From Paenibacillus glycinis (GTDB lineage Bacteria; Bacillota; Bacilli; Paenibacillales; Paenibacillaceae): a stretch of DNA of 42,174 bases. The DNA lies in NCBI RefSeq assembly GCF_009909185.1, contig NZ_JAAAMV010000008.1, positions 1-42,174 on the forward strand, in the 5' to 3' direction. This document shows positions 35,250 to 42,174 of the stretch, piece after piece. The position numbers and the translations under genes were made by a program. Position 1 is the first letter of the stretch, and the number at the start of each line of letters is the position of its first letter. The notes under the pieces are model-generated. The model worked only from the letters and a program-made list of their open reading frames with translations. It made no database searches and had not been told where the DNA came from.

Positions 35250-37378
35250 CGACAGGCGGCCGAAAGTCGTTATCCGCCGAGGTTGAGCTGATTTTGAAAG
35301 CGGTTGCGGACCGCATGATTCCGGGGGACGCGTGGCCGTCGGCGACCGATGCGGGCGCGTTGACCTACTTGGAGCGCCAAGCCGGCGAGGATCCCGCGCA
35401 TTGGGCGACCGTTATCGAGCCGGGCTTGCGCGCGTTGAATGCGGAAGCGGCTGCTCGCCATGGCCGGCCCTTCGCGGAATTGCCGGCCGGAGAGCAGGAC
35501 GTCCTGCTGGATGACGTCCGGCATGGGCGCGTTCGCGACTGGCCGGCTCCGGCGAGGCCTTTTTTTGACGCGTTATTGAGCCTCGTCGCGGAGGGTTATT
35601 ACGGAACGCCCGAAGCAGGCGGGAATCTTGGCGGCCGATCATGGGACATGATCGGATTCCGTCCGGGACCGCTCCCCGGAATCCCGCATCCGGTCCCGGA
35701 AACCGACCTGCCGCAGCGGTCGTTCGAGGAGCTGCGGGACCGGTACGACGCCGTCGTGATCGGAGCGGGGGCCGGAGGCTCGACCGCCGCGGCCGTGCTC
35801 GCCGAATCGGGCCTGCAGGTGCTGGTCGTCGAACGCGGAAGCTGGCTGCGCTACGGCGAGGTCGGCCGCGATCACCTGCGGAACCATCGCTTGAGCAAAT
35901 ACGGGCATAACACCGGTCCTTCCCTGGAGGGCCATCCGCGGACGATGCTCATGCCGGACGGGGAAGAGCGGATGACCGCGCCGCACGAAGGCGATTACCA
36001 TAATAACGCGATGACGGCGGGCGGCGGGACGAGGGTGTACGGCGCGCAGGCATGGCGGTTTCATCCGGAGGACTTTCGCATGGCGACGCGTTACGGCATC
36101 CCGGACGGCAGCTCCTTGAGCGACTGGCCGATCGGTTATGCGGATCTTGCTCCCTATTACGAGCGCGCCGAGTGGGAAGTCGGCGTCTCGGGCGACGGGG
36201 AGGCCCATCCCGGTCGCGGCAAGCGGGAGCGTCCGTACCCGATGCCGGCATTGTCCGGAACGAGGGAAACGGAAGTGCTCGGCAAGGCGGCGGCGAAGCT
36301 GGGCTGGACGGCCGGACCGGTGCCGCTGCTCATCAATTCCGTCGAACGCGACGGAAGGCCGGCCTGCGGGCGATGCGGCCAGTGCGTCGGGTTCGCCTGT
36401 CCGACCGACAGCAAGAACGGCGGCCAGAATACCATGCTGGCGAGTGCCCTCGCTACCGGCAATTGCGACTTGATCTGCGATACCATCGTGGAACGCATCG
36501 ATACGGAAGGGGGCACGCATGCCGCCGGCGTTCGCCTCGCGCGGGAAACCGAAGGCGGGATCCTTCGCCGGCAGGTCCGGGCGGGACAGGTGGTCGTCGC
36601 GGCCGGCGCCATCGAAAGCGCGCGCCTGCTGCTCAACTCGGCCAGCGACGCGGAACCGGACGGGATCGGCAACCGGTTCGGACAAGTCGGCAGGAATCTG
36701 CAAGGCCATCTCTATGCCGGCGCCTACGGCGTGTTCGACGAACCGGTTCAGGACGGACTCGGGCCGGGCGTGAGCATCGCCACTTTCCGCTTCGACCACA
36801 GCGGCGAAGCCGGAGTGATCGGGGGCGGCTTGCTGGCGAACGATTTCACCCGGCTGCCGCTCGTCCATTGGTACCGCGCGCTTGCGCCGGATGCGGCCCG
36901 CTGGGGAAGCGCGGGCAAGGAAACGATGCGCGACAGCTTCTTGCGGACGAGCCAGATCCAAGGCCCGATCCAGGAAATCCCGACCGCCGAGTCCAGGGTG
37001 CGGCTCTCGGCTTCGGTGAAAGACCGCTTCGGCCTCCCGGTCGCGAAGCTCTCCGGCAGCGTCCATCCGGAGTCTCTCCGGGCGTCGTCGATGCTCGCGG
37101 AGCAAGCGGAGAAGTGGCTTTGGACCGCCGGAGCACGCCAGGTATGGCGCACGCGCGCGGGCACCGGGCTGAGCGGCGGCCAGCATCAGGCCGGGACGCT
37201 GCGCATGGGCAACGACCCGACGACGTCCGTCACCGATCCCATGGGCCGCGTGCACGGGTACGACAATCTCTGGGTGAGCGACGGCTCCGTTCACGTGACC
37301 AACGGCGGCGTGAATCCGGTGCTGACCATTCTTGCCCTCGCTTTTCGTACCGCGGATAACATCGTGAAACAGGGGTGA
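35246..37378 (+). CDS. GMC oxidoreductase fused to gluconate dehydrogenase subunit 3-like domain
   Basis: A 710-residue flavoprotein. The first ~150 residues (LSAEVELILKAVADRMIPGD through FFDALLSLVAEGYYG) resemble gluconate 2-dehydrogenase subunit 3, normally a separate small subunit. The rest is a GMC-family FAD enzyme: dinucleotide-binding VIGAGAGGSTAA from Val171, a Cys cluster C374, C377, C380, C385 (CGRCGQCVGFACPTDSK), and the catalytic pair His647 (HQAGTLRMG) and Asn690 (GGVNPVLTI). No signal peptide or Tat motif is seen, and no cytochrome gene is adjacent. It follows the sugar permeases by about 180 bases and may oxidise the imported sugar or polyol. The start at 35246 is favoured by stop-start coupling to a leader; the frame extends to 35156 with a poor binding site. 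Confidence 0.85.
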   Translation: MTTGGRKSLSAEVELILKAVADRMIPGDAWPSATDAGALTYLERQAGEDPAHWATVIEPGLRALNAEAAARHGRPFAELPAGEQDVLLDDVRHGRVRDWPAPARPFFDALLSLVAEGYYGTPEAGGNLGGRSWDMIGFRPGPLPGIPHPVPETDLPQRSFEELRDRYDAVVIGAGAGGSTAAAVLAESGLQVLVVERGSWLRYGEVGRDHLRNHRLSKYGHNTGPSLEGHPRTMLMPDGEERMTAPHEGDYHNNAMTAGGGTRVYGAQAWRFHPEDFRMATRYGIPDGSSLSDWPIGYADLAPYYERAEWEVGVSGDGEAHPGRGKRERPYPMPALSGTRETEVLGKAAAKLGWTAGPVPLLINSVERDGRPACGRCGQCVGFACPTDSKNGGQNTMLASALATGNCDLICDTIVERIDTEGGTHAAGVRLARETEGGILRRQVRAGQVVVAAGAIESARLLLNSASDAEPDGIGNRFGQVGRNLQGHLYAGAYGVFDEPVQDGLGPGVSIATFRFDHSGEAGVIGGGLLANDFTRLPLVHWYRALAPDAARWGSAGKETMRDSFLRTSQIQGPIQEIPTAESRVRLSASVKDRFGLPVAKLSGSVHPESLRASSMLAEQAEKWLWTAGARQVWRTRAGTGLSGGQHQAGTLRMGNDPTTSVTDPMGRVHGYDNLWVSDGSVHVTNGGVNPVLTILALAFRTADNIVKQG

Positions 37379-37385
37379 GCGAGGC

Positions 37386-37934
37386 ATGATCTACGTCGAG
37401 ACGGCGAGATTGCGATTGCGCGATTGGCAAGATTCCGACTTGGAGCCGTTCCGCCGGCTGAATGCGGACGAAGAGGTGATGGCGTACTTTCCCAAGACGC
37501 TGTCGGCCGAAGAAACGGCGGCGTTCCTTCGCGCGATTCAAGCCGAGTTCGATGCGTGCGGGTACGGGCTATACGCCGCGGAAACGAAAGAAAACGATGC
37601 CTTTATCGGGTTTATCGGCTTTCATCGGGCGACGTTCGAGGCGGATTTTACGCCGTGCGTGGAAATCGGCTGGCGGTTGGCCAGGAGCGCGTGGGGGAAA
37701 GGCTATGCCACCGAAGGCGCGGAAGCTTGTTTGACTTACGGATGGGGCGAACTGGGTTTCGCCGACGTGTACAGCTTCACGGCCGAGGCGAACGCTCCTT
37801 CCAAGAATGTCATGCGTAAAATCGGCATGCGCTTCGTCAAGCATTTCAATCACCCGAAAATCGGGACAGAGAGTCCGTTAAGCAAGCATGTCTTATATCA
37901 TGCCCGGCAAAATGACGAGAACGATAGACGTTGA
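37386..37934 (+). CDS. GNAT-family N-acetyltransferase, RimJ/RimL type
   Basis: A 182-residue acetyltransferase. The N-terminus IYVETARLRLRDWQDSDLEPFRRL is the typical RimJ/RimL opening, followed by EIGWRLARSAWGKGYATEGA, which includes the acetyl-CoA-binding pyrophosphate loop (R/Q-x-x-G-x-G/A: SAWGKGYA), and the C-terminal EANAPSKNVMRKIGM motif. It starts seven bases after the oxidoreductase stop and is probably cotranscribed. Such proteins acetylate ribosomal proteins, amino-sugars or small amines; the substrate is unknown. A terminator follows. Confidence 0.9.
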   Translation: MIYVETARLRLRDWQDSDLEPFRRLNADEEVMAYFPKTLSAEETAAFLRAIQAEFDACGYGLYAAETKENDAFIGFIGFHRATFEADFTPCVEIGWRLARSAWGKGYATEGAEACLTYGWGELGFADVYSFTAEANAPSKNVMRKIGMRFVKHFNHPKIGTESPLSKHVLYHARQNDENDRR

Positions 37935-37940
37935 TCAACA

Positions 37941-37981
37941 AAGAAAACCGCCCCTTCATCACATTGGGCGGTTTTCTTTTT
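37941..37981. terminator. Bidirectional terminator after acetyltransferase
   Basis: A perfect 13-bp stem (37941-37953 with 37966-37978) starting AAGAAAACCGCCC is followed by TTTTT on the plus strand, with a shorter T-rich tail on the minus strand. It ends the plus-strand operon and could also stop transcripts of the convergent GntR gene. Confidence 0.9.
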
Positions 37982-38110
37982 GCCGTTCGGCGGCATGAGG
38001 GGGCACAGCCGTCATGCGCCGTCTCGCCACGCTTGCGGAGCCGCAAGGTGCCTGGAAGCGGACGCGTCCGGTCCAATCCGGGGCGACTTCGCCCCAGTCG
38101 GGTCGGGCAT

Positions 38111-39091
38111 TTATCGCGACTGCAGGGCGATGTCCTGCAATAAACTCGCGCTGCTCATCTCCAGCTTCATGGGGAACAGCTCCGTTTTGTCGGGGAGCAT
38201 TTTCTTCAGTTCCGGGAATACGGCGGCAGAGGCATAGATCTTGTCGAAGGTATCGACCGCGCCGCTCAGATAGTCGCGCTCGTCCATTCCCAACGTTTCC
38301 ACCCGGAGGGCGGTGATCCCCGCTTCGCGAATGCGGTTCGCCATCCATTCGCCGCCGGTTTTCCCCAGGCATACGAAAGCAACATGGCTGCCCTGCTTCA
38401 GCGACGCGATCTCAAGCAACAGCGCCGTATCGACGGTCGCCCCGATCACGACGACCTTCTTGTCGAAGCGGGAACAGAGCGCTTTGGCCTCGTCCGCATG
38501 ATTCAAGGTCGTGACGATGATATCGGAACGCAGGATCGCCTCGCGCGCGGCATCTTCGTTACCGGCGGCGTCATCGAGAAAGAACGTTTCAATGTCGCCG
38601 TGCGTGGCTTGTTCGATCTGCTGGCGATAGAAAGGATGATCATGGCCGTTGCATTCCAGCAACAAAACGCGCGGCTTGCCGGCAGGATGGGGCGGCTGAA
38701 GCAACGTATAGGCAAGCCCCGCCAGAAAGAAGGATTTCAAATCGAATCCGGCGGCCTCGGCTTCGCGCACGGTGCTGTCGATCAGCTGCTGCATCGGTTT
38801 CCGTTCTTCCGCGAGCTGCTTGGTCTGGTTCCCGGCGGTGATTTGCGTGCCGCGTCCCTTCTGCATGATCACGAGCCCTTCGTCGCGCAATTGGCTGTAT
38901 ACCCAGTTGATCGTATTGCGATTGAGCTCGAGCTCGTCCGCCAATTGACTGGTGGAAGGGAGCAGGTCGCCGGCTTCCATCTGCCCGATGCCGATGAGCC
39001 ATTTCAATTGTTCTTTGATCTGCGTATTCACGTTGAACGTCAAATGGGGATCGACTTGCAGGAGAAATTTTTTCTCTTCGATCGTAGACAC
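38111..39091 (-). CDS. GntR-family transcriptional regulator
   Basis: A 326-residue regulator. Residues about 12-80 form a GntR winged helix (TQIKEQLKWLIGIGQMEAGD, then SQLADELELNRNTINWVYSQ and LVIMQKGRGT). The C-terminal ~220 residues form an alpha/beta domain (PRVLLLECNGHDHPFYRQQI, DIIVTTLNHADEAKAL, HVAFVCLGKTGGEW) that looks like a ligand-binding or receiver-like fold, larger than in the short YtrA/YhcF-type GntR proteins. The start is GTG; GAGGTG overlaps it rather than preceding it at normal spacing, so the true start is not certain. It is divergent from the HPP operon and shares the ACTAG(G/T)T motif with it, suggesting repression of both. Confidence 0.85.
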   Translation of the reverse strand: MSTIEEKKFLLQVDPHLTFNVNTQIKEQLKWLIGIGQMEAGDLLPSTSQLADELELNRNTINWVYSQLRDEGLVIMQKGRGTQITAGNQTKQLAEERKPMQQLIDSTVREAEAAGFDLKSFFLAGLAYTLLQPPHPAGKPRVLLLECNGHDHPFYRQQIEQATHGDIETFFLDDAAGNEDAAREAILRSDIIVTTLNHADEAKALCSRFDKKVVVIGATVDTALLLEIASLKQGSHVAFVCLGKTGGEWMANRIREAGITALRVETLGMDERDYLSGAVDTFDKIYASAAVFPELKKMLPDKTELFPMKLEMSSASLLQDIALQSR

Positions 39092-39105
39092 CTCATTTCA
39101 TGGTT

Positions 39106-39144
39106 GACTAGTTCTATTATAACGCTGTTTGCCGCATATTCCAA
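39106..39144 (-). promoter_or_regulatory. Promoter of GntR gene with ACTAGTT operator
   Basis: On the minus strand, TTGGAA (39144-39139), 17 bases, then TATAAT (39121-39116) form a plausible sigma-A promoter. Transcription would begin near 39109, inside an ACTAGTT motif (39107-39113) that recurs at the divergent promoter. Confidence 0.6.
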
Positions 39145-39174
39145 CTTGGCTAAGAAATAATAAGTAAATTAGGG

Positions 39175-39216
39175 TTGACATACTGAACAATAAATTATAT
39201 AACTAGGTAACTAGTT
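39175..39216 (+). promoter_or_regulatory. HPP operon promoter with tandem ACTAG operator
   Basis: TTGACA (39175-39180), exactly 17 bases, then TATAAC (39198-39203) form a near-consensus sigma-A promoter. Overlapping and just downstream of the -10 are two tandem 8-base units, AACTAGGT and AACTAGTT (39201-39216), which also contain the inverted repeat ACTAG-GTAA-CTAGT. A repressor bound there would block initiation. The neighbouring GntR protein is the obvious candidate. Confidence 0.75.
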
Positions 39217-39240
39217 TATTAATTTTATGGTGGTGGATGC

Positions 39241-39771
39241 GTGGATAACAAAGACGAGACGCAAACGAGGTACTGGCTGAAGATGAGCGGGCTAGGAAGG
39301 AGTCCTTTGAAGGTCGTTCCAAGGAATGCGCTGATCGGCGCGATCGGCGGATTTGCCGTTATCGGTCTGTTGGCGCTGCTCTCCGACCTGACGCCGTGCA
39401 TCTGGATGATGGCTCCGTTCGGCGCGACATGTGTGCTGGCATTCGGCGTGTGGGACGCGCCGTTGTCCCAGCCGCGCAATATCGTCGGCGGGCATCTGAT
39501 ATCGACGCTCGTGGGTTTGACCTGTTGTCATCTGTTCGGTCAAAGCAACTGGGTGTTGGCGATTGCCGTAGGTCTGGCAATCGGCCTCATGATGTTGACC
39601 AAAACCACGCATCCGCCGGCCGGCGCCGATCCATTGGTCGTGATTCTTAGCGGAAGCGGCTGGAGTTTCCTGGTTGCGCCGGTATTGATCGGATCCGCGT
39701 TGATCGTGCTGGTTGCCGTTATCTTGAACAATCTGGACAAGAACCGCAGGTATCCGACATTCTGGTTCTGA
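39241..39771 (+). CDS. HPP family membrane protein
   Basis: A 176-residue integral membrane protein of the HPP family (PF04982), with four to five hydrophobic segments (LIGAIGGFAVIGLLALLSD, WMMAPFGATCVLAFGVWDAP, ISTLVGLTCCHLFG, FLVAPVLIGSALIVLVAVIL) and the eponymous motif at residues 123-129 (THPPAGA). SQPRNIVGGHLIS is also family-typical. HPP proteins in cyanobacteria and plant plastids have been linked to nitrite transport; the role in bacilli is not established. The start is GTG with a moderate GGTGGTGG binding site. It is the first gene of a GntR-controlled operon with a flavin-binding protein. Confidence 0.88.
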   Translation: MDNKDETQTRYWLKMSGLGRSPLKVVPRNALIGAIGGFAVIGLLALLSDLTPCIWMMAPFGATCVLAFGVWDAPLSQPRNIVGGHLISTLVGLTCCHLFGQSNWVLAIAVGLAIGLMMLTKTTHPPAGADPLVVILSGSGWSFLVAPVLIGSALIVLVAVILNNLDKNRRYPTFWF

Positions 39772-39788
39772 ATTTGGAGGGAAACGAT

Positions 39789-40694
39789 ATGCAGGATGTG
39801 TATCATGAAGGCGAACGGATGGTTCAGAACCGCTCCGGGGAAGGCGCGATCGCCGCTCAGCACGCGAAGATGATCAGCAGCAGCTTCTCCAAAGGAATCG
39901 TGAATTTCCTCCAGACGCAGCAGTTCGCGGTATTGTCGTCCACGGACGGGGAAGGAAAGGTCTGGACGACGTTTCTGACCGGGGAGCCGGGTTTCGTCGA
40001 AGTGCTCGACGAGCAGCGGGCGTTGATTCGGGCGGAACTGATCGCGGACGACCCGCTCGCTTCCGCGACGGGCGAACAGAAGCAGGTCGGGCTGCTGATC
40101 ATCGATACGAAGCGGCGGATCAGGCTGCGGATCAACGGTACGGCCGCGATGGAAAGGGAACGGTTCATCGTGACCGCGCATCAGATTTACGGCAACTGTC
40201 CCAAATATATTCAGAAGCGAACGCTCCGTCCGGAGCAGGACGTCCACAGGCTGCTGAAGTCCGAGCGGCGCGCCAAGGAGTTGAACACGCTGCAGACGGA
40301 CTGGATCGCGCAGGCGGACACCTTCTATATCGGCAGCACGAATGACCGGGGAGAAATGGATGCTTCGCACCGGGGAGGAAATCCGGGGTTCGTTCGCGTC
40401 GAAGATGCGCATACGCTGCTCTTTCCCGATTATTTCGGCAATTCGATGTTCAATACCTTGGGAAACATTCAATCGAATCCTTTGTCGGGCCTGTTATTCA
40501 TCGACTATGAGCATGGACATTCACTTCATCTGACCGGCGCGTCCGCCATCATCTGGGACGAAGCGACGATCGCGGCTTTCCCCGGGGCGGACCGGGTCGT
40601 TCGGTTCGAGATCAGGGACGTTGTCCAGTTGGATAACGCGACTGCGATGCGGTGGGAGGATACGGAGATGTCGCCATATAATCCGCTGGGTTGA
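39789..40694 (+). CDS. Pyridoxamine 5'-phosphate oxidase-like flavin-binding protein
   Basis: A 301-residue protein related to COG3576-type predicted flavin-nucleotide-binding proteins, with two split-barrel halves: an N-terminal half with FLQTQQFAVLSSTDGEGKVW and a C-terminal half with DTFYIGSTNDRGEMDASHRG, GNSMFNTLGNIQSNPLSGLL and HLTGASAIIWDE. It is not the vitamin B6 enzyme PdxH, which is shorter and single-barrelled. It probably binds FMN and may reduce small molecules; the substrate is unknown. TTGGAGGGA precedes the ATG at 39789, and the gene is 17 bases after the HPP gene, so the two are cotranscribed and probably functionally linked. Confidence 0.85.
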   Translation: MQDVYHEGERMVQNRSGEGAIAAQHAKMISSSFSKGIVNFLQTQQFAVLSSTDGEGKVWTTFLTGEPGFVEVLDEQRALIRAELIADDPLASATGEQKQVGLLIIDTKRRIRLRINGTAAMERERFIVTAHQIYGNCPKYIQKRTLRPEQDVHRLLKSERRAKELNTLQTDWIAQADTFYIGSTNDRGEMDASHRGGNPGFVRVEDAHTLLFPDYFGNSMFNTLGNIQSNPLSGLLFIDYEHGHSLHLTGASAIIWDEATIAAFPGADRVVRFEIRDVVQLDNATAMRWEDTEMSPYNPLG

Positions 40695-40718
40695 GGGGGG
40701 CGATGGGAGGCAATACGC

Positions 40719-40796
40719 ATAAGCGCGAACAAATATTTGGTCATCATTCAAGCGAATCGGCAGGTTATGGGGAAAGCCATGCACGGACTGCTATAC
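40719..40796 (+). pseudogene. Remnant resembling DsrE-like protein start, start codon lost
   Basis: Directly after the flavoprotein stop, a frame reads SANKYLVIIQANRQVMGKAM then HGLLYDQEL, which resembles the first strand and helix of DsrE/F-like sulfur-relay proteins. GGAGG (40705-40709) lies nine bases before ATA at 40719, exactly where an ATG would be expected, and no other good start exists. After about 28 codons the similarity stops, and a hairpin (40831-40858) follows. I read this as a gene that lost its start codon and most of its body. The assignment rests on pattern memory only. Confidence 0.4.
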
Positions 40797-41264
40797 GACC
40801 AAGAGCTGCCGATCGCTAGCCGAGCCGTTTCCCGGGCGGATGGCCCTATCCGTCCGGGATGGCTTGGACCGCATCCTGCCGATCGATTAAAAGGAGCTTC
40901 TATATGGATAGGTCTGGTTAATAGGGGCAAGCTAATCTCGTACCTTGCCGTCATTGCATTGATTATCGCGATGATCGCCGCTTCGGCGTTACTATATCAT
41001 GACGAACTCCACGGACGTGCGTTTCCGCTGCTGCCGTTCGTCTTTCCTTCGGATAGCGCAGCGATGCTGCCGCTCAGTGCGCTTATCGCTTCCGTATTCC
41101 TGTTCGGATCGGTATGGGCGTATAAGAAACTCGAAATGAAACCGAACGGACGCCGAACAGAAGCGCAATTGAAACAAGTCATCGCCAGGCACAAGGAGGC
41201 GGCTTCGAATTCATCCAATGGATTCGAAGCCGTCTTATTGGCGTTGGTGCCGGGATCAGCGTGA
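40737..41264 (+). CDS. Small two-helix membrane protein, 5' end probably broken
   Basis: The convincing part is residues from about 40917 on: VNRGKLISYLAVIALIIAMI (first helix), a ~30-residue loop, AAMLPLSALIASVFLFGSVW (second helix) and a charged tail (YKKLEMKPNGRRTEAQLKQV). I do not recognise a family. The open frame extends upstream to a TTG at 40737, but this part overlaps the DsrE-like remnant and has no binding site. A good site AAAAGGAG with ATG at 40904 exists in another frame, which stops after five codons; removing one base (T at 40913) would join it to the membrane protein as MDRLVNRGKL. The gene is thus either frameshifted or uses an unusual start. The last residues overlap a hairpin (41201-41231). 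Confidence 0.4.
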   Translation: MVIIQANRQVMGKAMHGLLYDQELPIASRAVSRADGPIRPGWLGPHPADRLKGASIWIGLVNRGKLISYLAVIALIIAMIAASALLYHDELHGRAFPLLPFVFPSDSAAMLPLSALIASVFLFGSVWAYKKLEMKPNGRRTEAQLKQVIARHKEAASNSSNGFEAVLLALVPGSA

Positions 41265-41282
41265 ACGTCGCGGCGGCGAAGC

Positions 41283-41314
41283 AAAAAAAGGAGAGGACGA
41301 TTATCGTCCTCTCC
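41283..41314 (-). terminator. Rho-independent terminator of repeat protein gene
   Basis: On the minus strand a perfect 10-bp stem GGAGAGGACG (41314-41305 with 41299-41290), a 5-base loop and seven T residues follow 30 bases after the stop of the SLH-like gene. Confidence 0.9.
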
Positions 41315-41343
41315 GGGCATGCGTTATACGGATACGAATTCGA

Positions 41344-42174
41344 TTAAGCTTTCACGAGCTCGTGGACGCGTTTGACCATGGCCGCAGCATCCTCGCGGGT
41401 CAAGCCGTTCTTGGGATTGAAGTTGCCGTTCGCGTCCAATGCGACGATCTTCAAGGCGATCGCCGTTTGAATGGCGCCTTGGTTCGCGGCATCGATCTTG
41501 TCGCCGTCCTTGATGTCTGCCGGAACGAGGTTCAGCATCGGCAGCAGACCGCCCTTTTGGAGCGTGTGGACGAGCAGGTACGTGAACGATTCGCGGGTCA
41601 CGCCGGCGTTCGGATCGATCTTGATTTGCAGGTTCGCTTTCGGGCCGGCGGCATCCTTGATCAGCTGCACGGCTTCCACCGCCGTGATCGTCTCGTTATG
41701 CGGCGCGGACGGCGCTTGGTGAGCCTTCAGGTATTGGACGGCTTGATTGACGATCGCGGTCGCATCGTCCAGCGAGAGGCCGGCTTTCGGATTGAAGTTG
41801 CCGGCTTGATCCAATTTCACGAAGCCGAGGGCAAGCGCCGTCTGGATCGCGCCTTGGTGGTCGACGTCGATGTTATCGCCGTCCTTGATGTCCGCCGGAA
41901 CGAGTTTCAGCATCGGCAGTTGGCCGCTCGTTTGCAGCGTGTGGATCAGCAGGTACGTGAACGACTCGCGGGTCACGACGGCGTTCGGATCGATCTTGAT
42001 TTGCAGGTTCGCCTTCGGACCGACGGCTTGCTTGATCAGCTGCACGGCTTGCTCGCCCGTAATCGTCTCGTTATGCGGCGCTTGGTGAGCCTTCAGATAT
42101 TGCGTGGCTTGGTTCGCGATCGCGGTCGCATCGGCAACGGTGAGGCCGGCTTTCGGATTGAAGTTGCCGGCTTG
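41344..42174 (-). CDS. C-terminal part of SLH-like tandem-repeat protein (partial)
   Basis: The last 277 codons of a gene whose start lies beyond base 42174; the frame is open to the window edge. It consists of repeated units of 122-125 residues: AVQLIK..AGPKANLQIKIDP, TRESFTYLLVHTLQ, LVPADIKDGD, QGAIQTALAL, GNFNPKAGLS with a DAtAIvnqa helix, and a short Gln/Ala/Pro linker with HNETIT. The GNFNPKxGLTxEDAAAMV and VTRESFTYLL segments resemble S-layer homology motifs, so surface attachment through cell-wall polysaccharide is plausible. The signal peptide and N-terminal function are outside the window. The last repeat ends in KRVHELVKA. A strong terminator follows. Confidence 0.8.
   Translation of the reverse strand, partial: QAGNFNPKAGLTVADATAIANQATQYLKAHQAPHNETITGEQAVQLIKQAVGPKANLQIKIDPNAVVTRESFTYLLIHTLQTSGQLPMLKLVPADIKDGDNIDVDHQGAIQTALALGFVKLDQAGNFNPKAGLSLDDATAIVNQAVQYLKAHQAPSAPHNETITAVEAVQLIKDAAGPKANLQIKIDPNAGVTRESFTYLLVHTLQKGGLLPMLNLVPADIKDGDKIDAANQGAIQTAIALKIVALDANGNFNPKNGLTREDAAAMVKRVHELVKA
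41415..42168 (-). repeat. Tandem ~370-bp coding repeats
   Basis: The 13-base marker GATTGAAGTTGCC (plus strand) recurs at 41415, 41790 and 42156, spacings of 375 and 366 bases. The 9-base difference corresponds to an extra three codons (PSA) in the linker. High nucleotide identity between units suggests recent duplication or gene conversion. Confidence 0.85.

Noticed and set aside
35639..37387. A 582-codon minus-strand open frame
   Set aside because: It is antisense to the GMC oxidoreductase, which carries complete family motifs.
38080..38095. GGGGCG-ACTT-CGCCCC hairpin as the terminator of the GntR gene
   Set aside because: There is no T run on the minus strand after it; the better candidate is the bidirectional terminator at 37941-37981.
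40703..40819. A 38-codon small ORF right after the flavoprotein stop
   Set aside because: Although it has a G-rich site upstream, the same bases encode the more recognisable DsrE-like frame, and the 38-residue product has no recognisable feature.

Overview
The window looks like chromosomal DNA from a GC-rich member of the Paenibacillaceae (Paenibacillus or Cohnella type). This rests on strong AGGAGG-type ribosome binding sites, two YesM/YesN two-component systems next to LplB/YtcP-style and MalFG-style sugar ABC importers without ATPase genes, CcpA (cre) and Fur operators, lipoprotein signal peptides and an S-layer-homology-like repeat protein. The genus is an inference from gene content. I found no rRNA, tRNA, CRISPR array, phage or complete insertion sequence.

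Layout. 1-80: a hairpin that resembles paired insertion-sequence ends. 358-2604: a chemoreceptor, convergent with an S9 acylaminoacyl-peptidase-type peptidase (4702-2702). 5164-15530: glycan locus 1, with YesM kinase, YesN AraC-type regulator, two permeases, a lipoprotein binding protein and a 991-residue secreted clan GH-A-like glycoside hydrolase preceded by a cre site. 15779-16378: a histidine phosphatase. 16587-21212: a five-gene envelope module (exported protein, ABC ATPase, ABC-2 permease, HisKA kinase, OmpR regulator). 21484-23556: an exported serine beta-lactamase-like hydrolase. 23862-26544: a glycine-betaine-type importer in which permease and binding protein are fused (OpuF type). 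27769-26699: a Fur-box-controlled ferric-siderophore binding lipoprotein. 28179-37378: glycan locus 2, with YesM/YesN, a binding lipoprotein, two permeases and a GMC oxidoreductase fused to a gluconate dehydrogenase subunit 3-like domain. 37386-37934: a GNAT acetyltransferase. 38111-39091 (minus) and 39241-41264 (plus): a GntR regulator divergent from an HPP membrane protein, a flavin-binding split-barrel protein and a decayed tail. 41344-42174 (minus): the C-terminal part of a tandem-repeat protein that runs off the window.

How the genes work together. In both glycan loci an extracytoplasmic sensor kinase and its AraC-type partner probably induce the importer beside them. Neither locus encodes an ATPase, so a shared MsmX/UgpC-type ATPase elsewhere is expected. 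Locus 1 adds an extracellular enzyme to make importable oligosaccharides; locus 2 adds a flavoenzyme that may oxidise the sugar or polyol.

Most promising for follow-up: the fused subunit 3-GMC oxidoreductase with a 14-codon coupled leader ORF; the envelope module headed by an unrecognised exported protein and a 14-bp direct repeat; the GntR/HPP/flavoprotein module, where the same ACTAG(G/T)T motif sits at the start point of both divergent promoters; and the decaying genes at its end. Functions are predictions from sequence reading alone; no database search was run.
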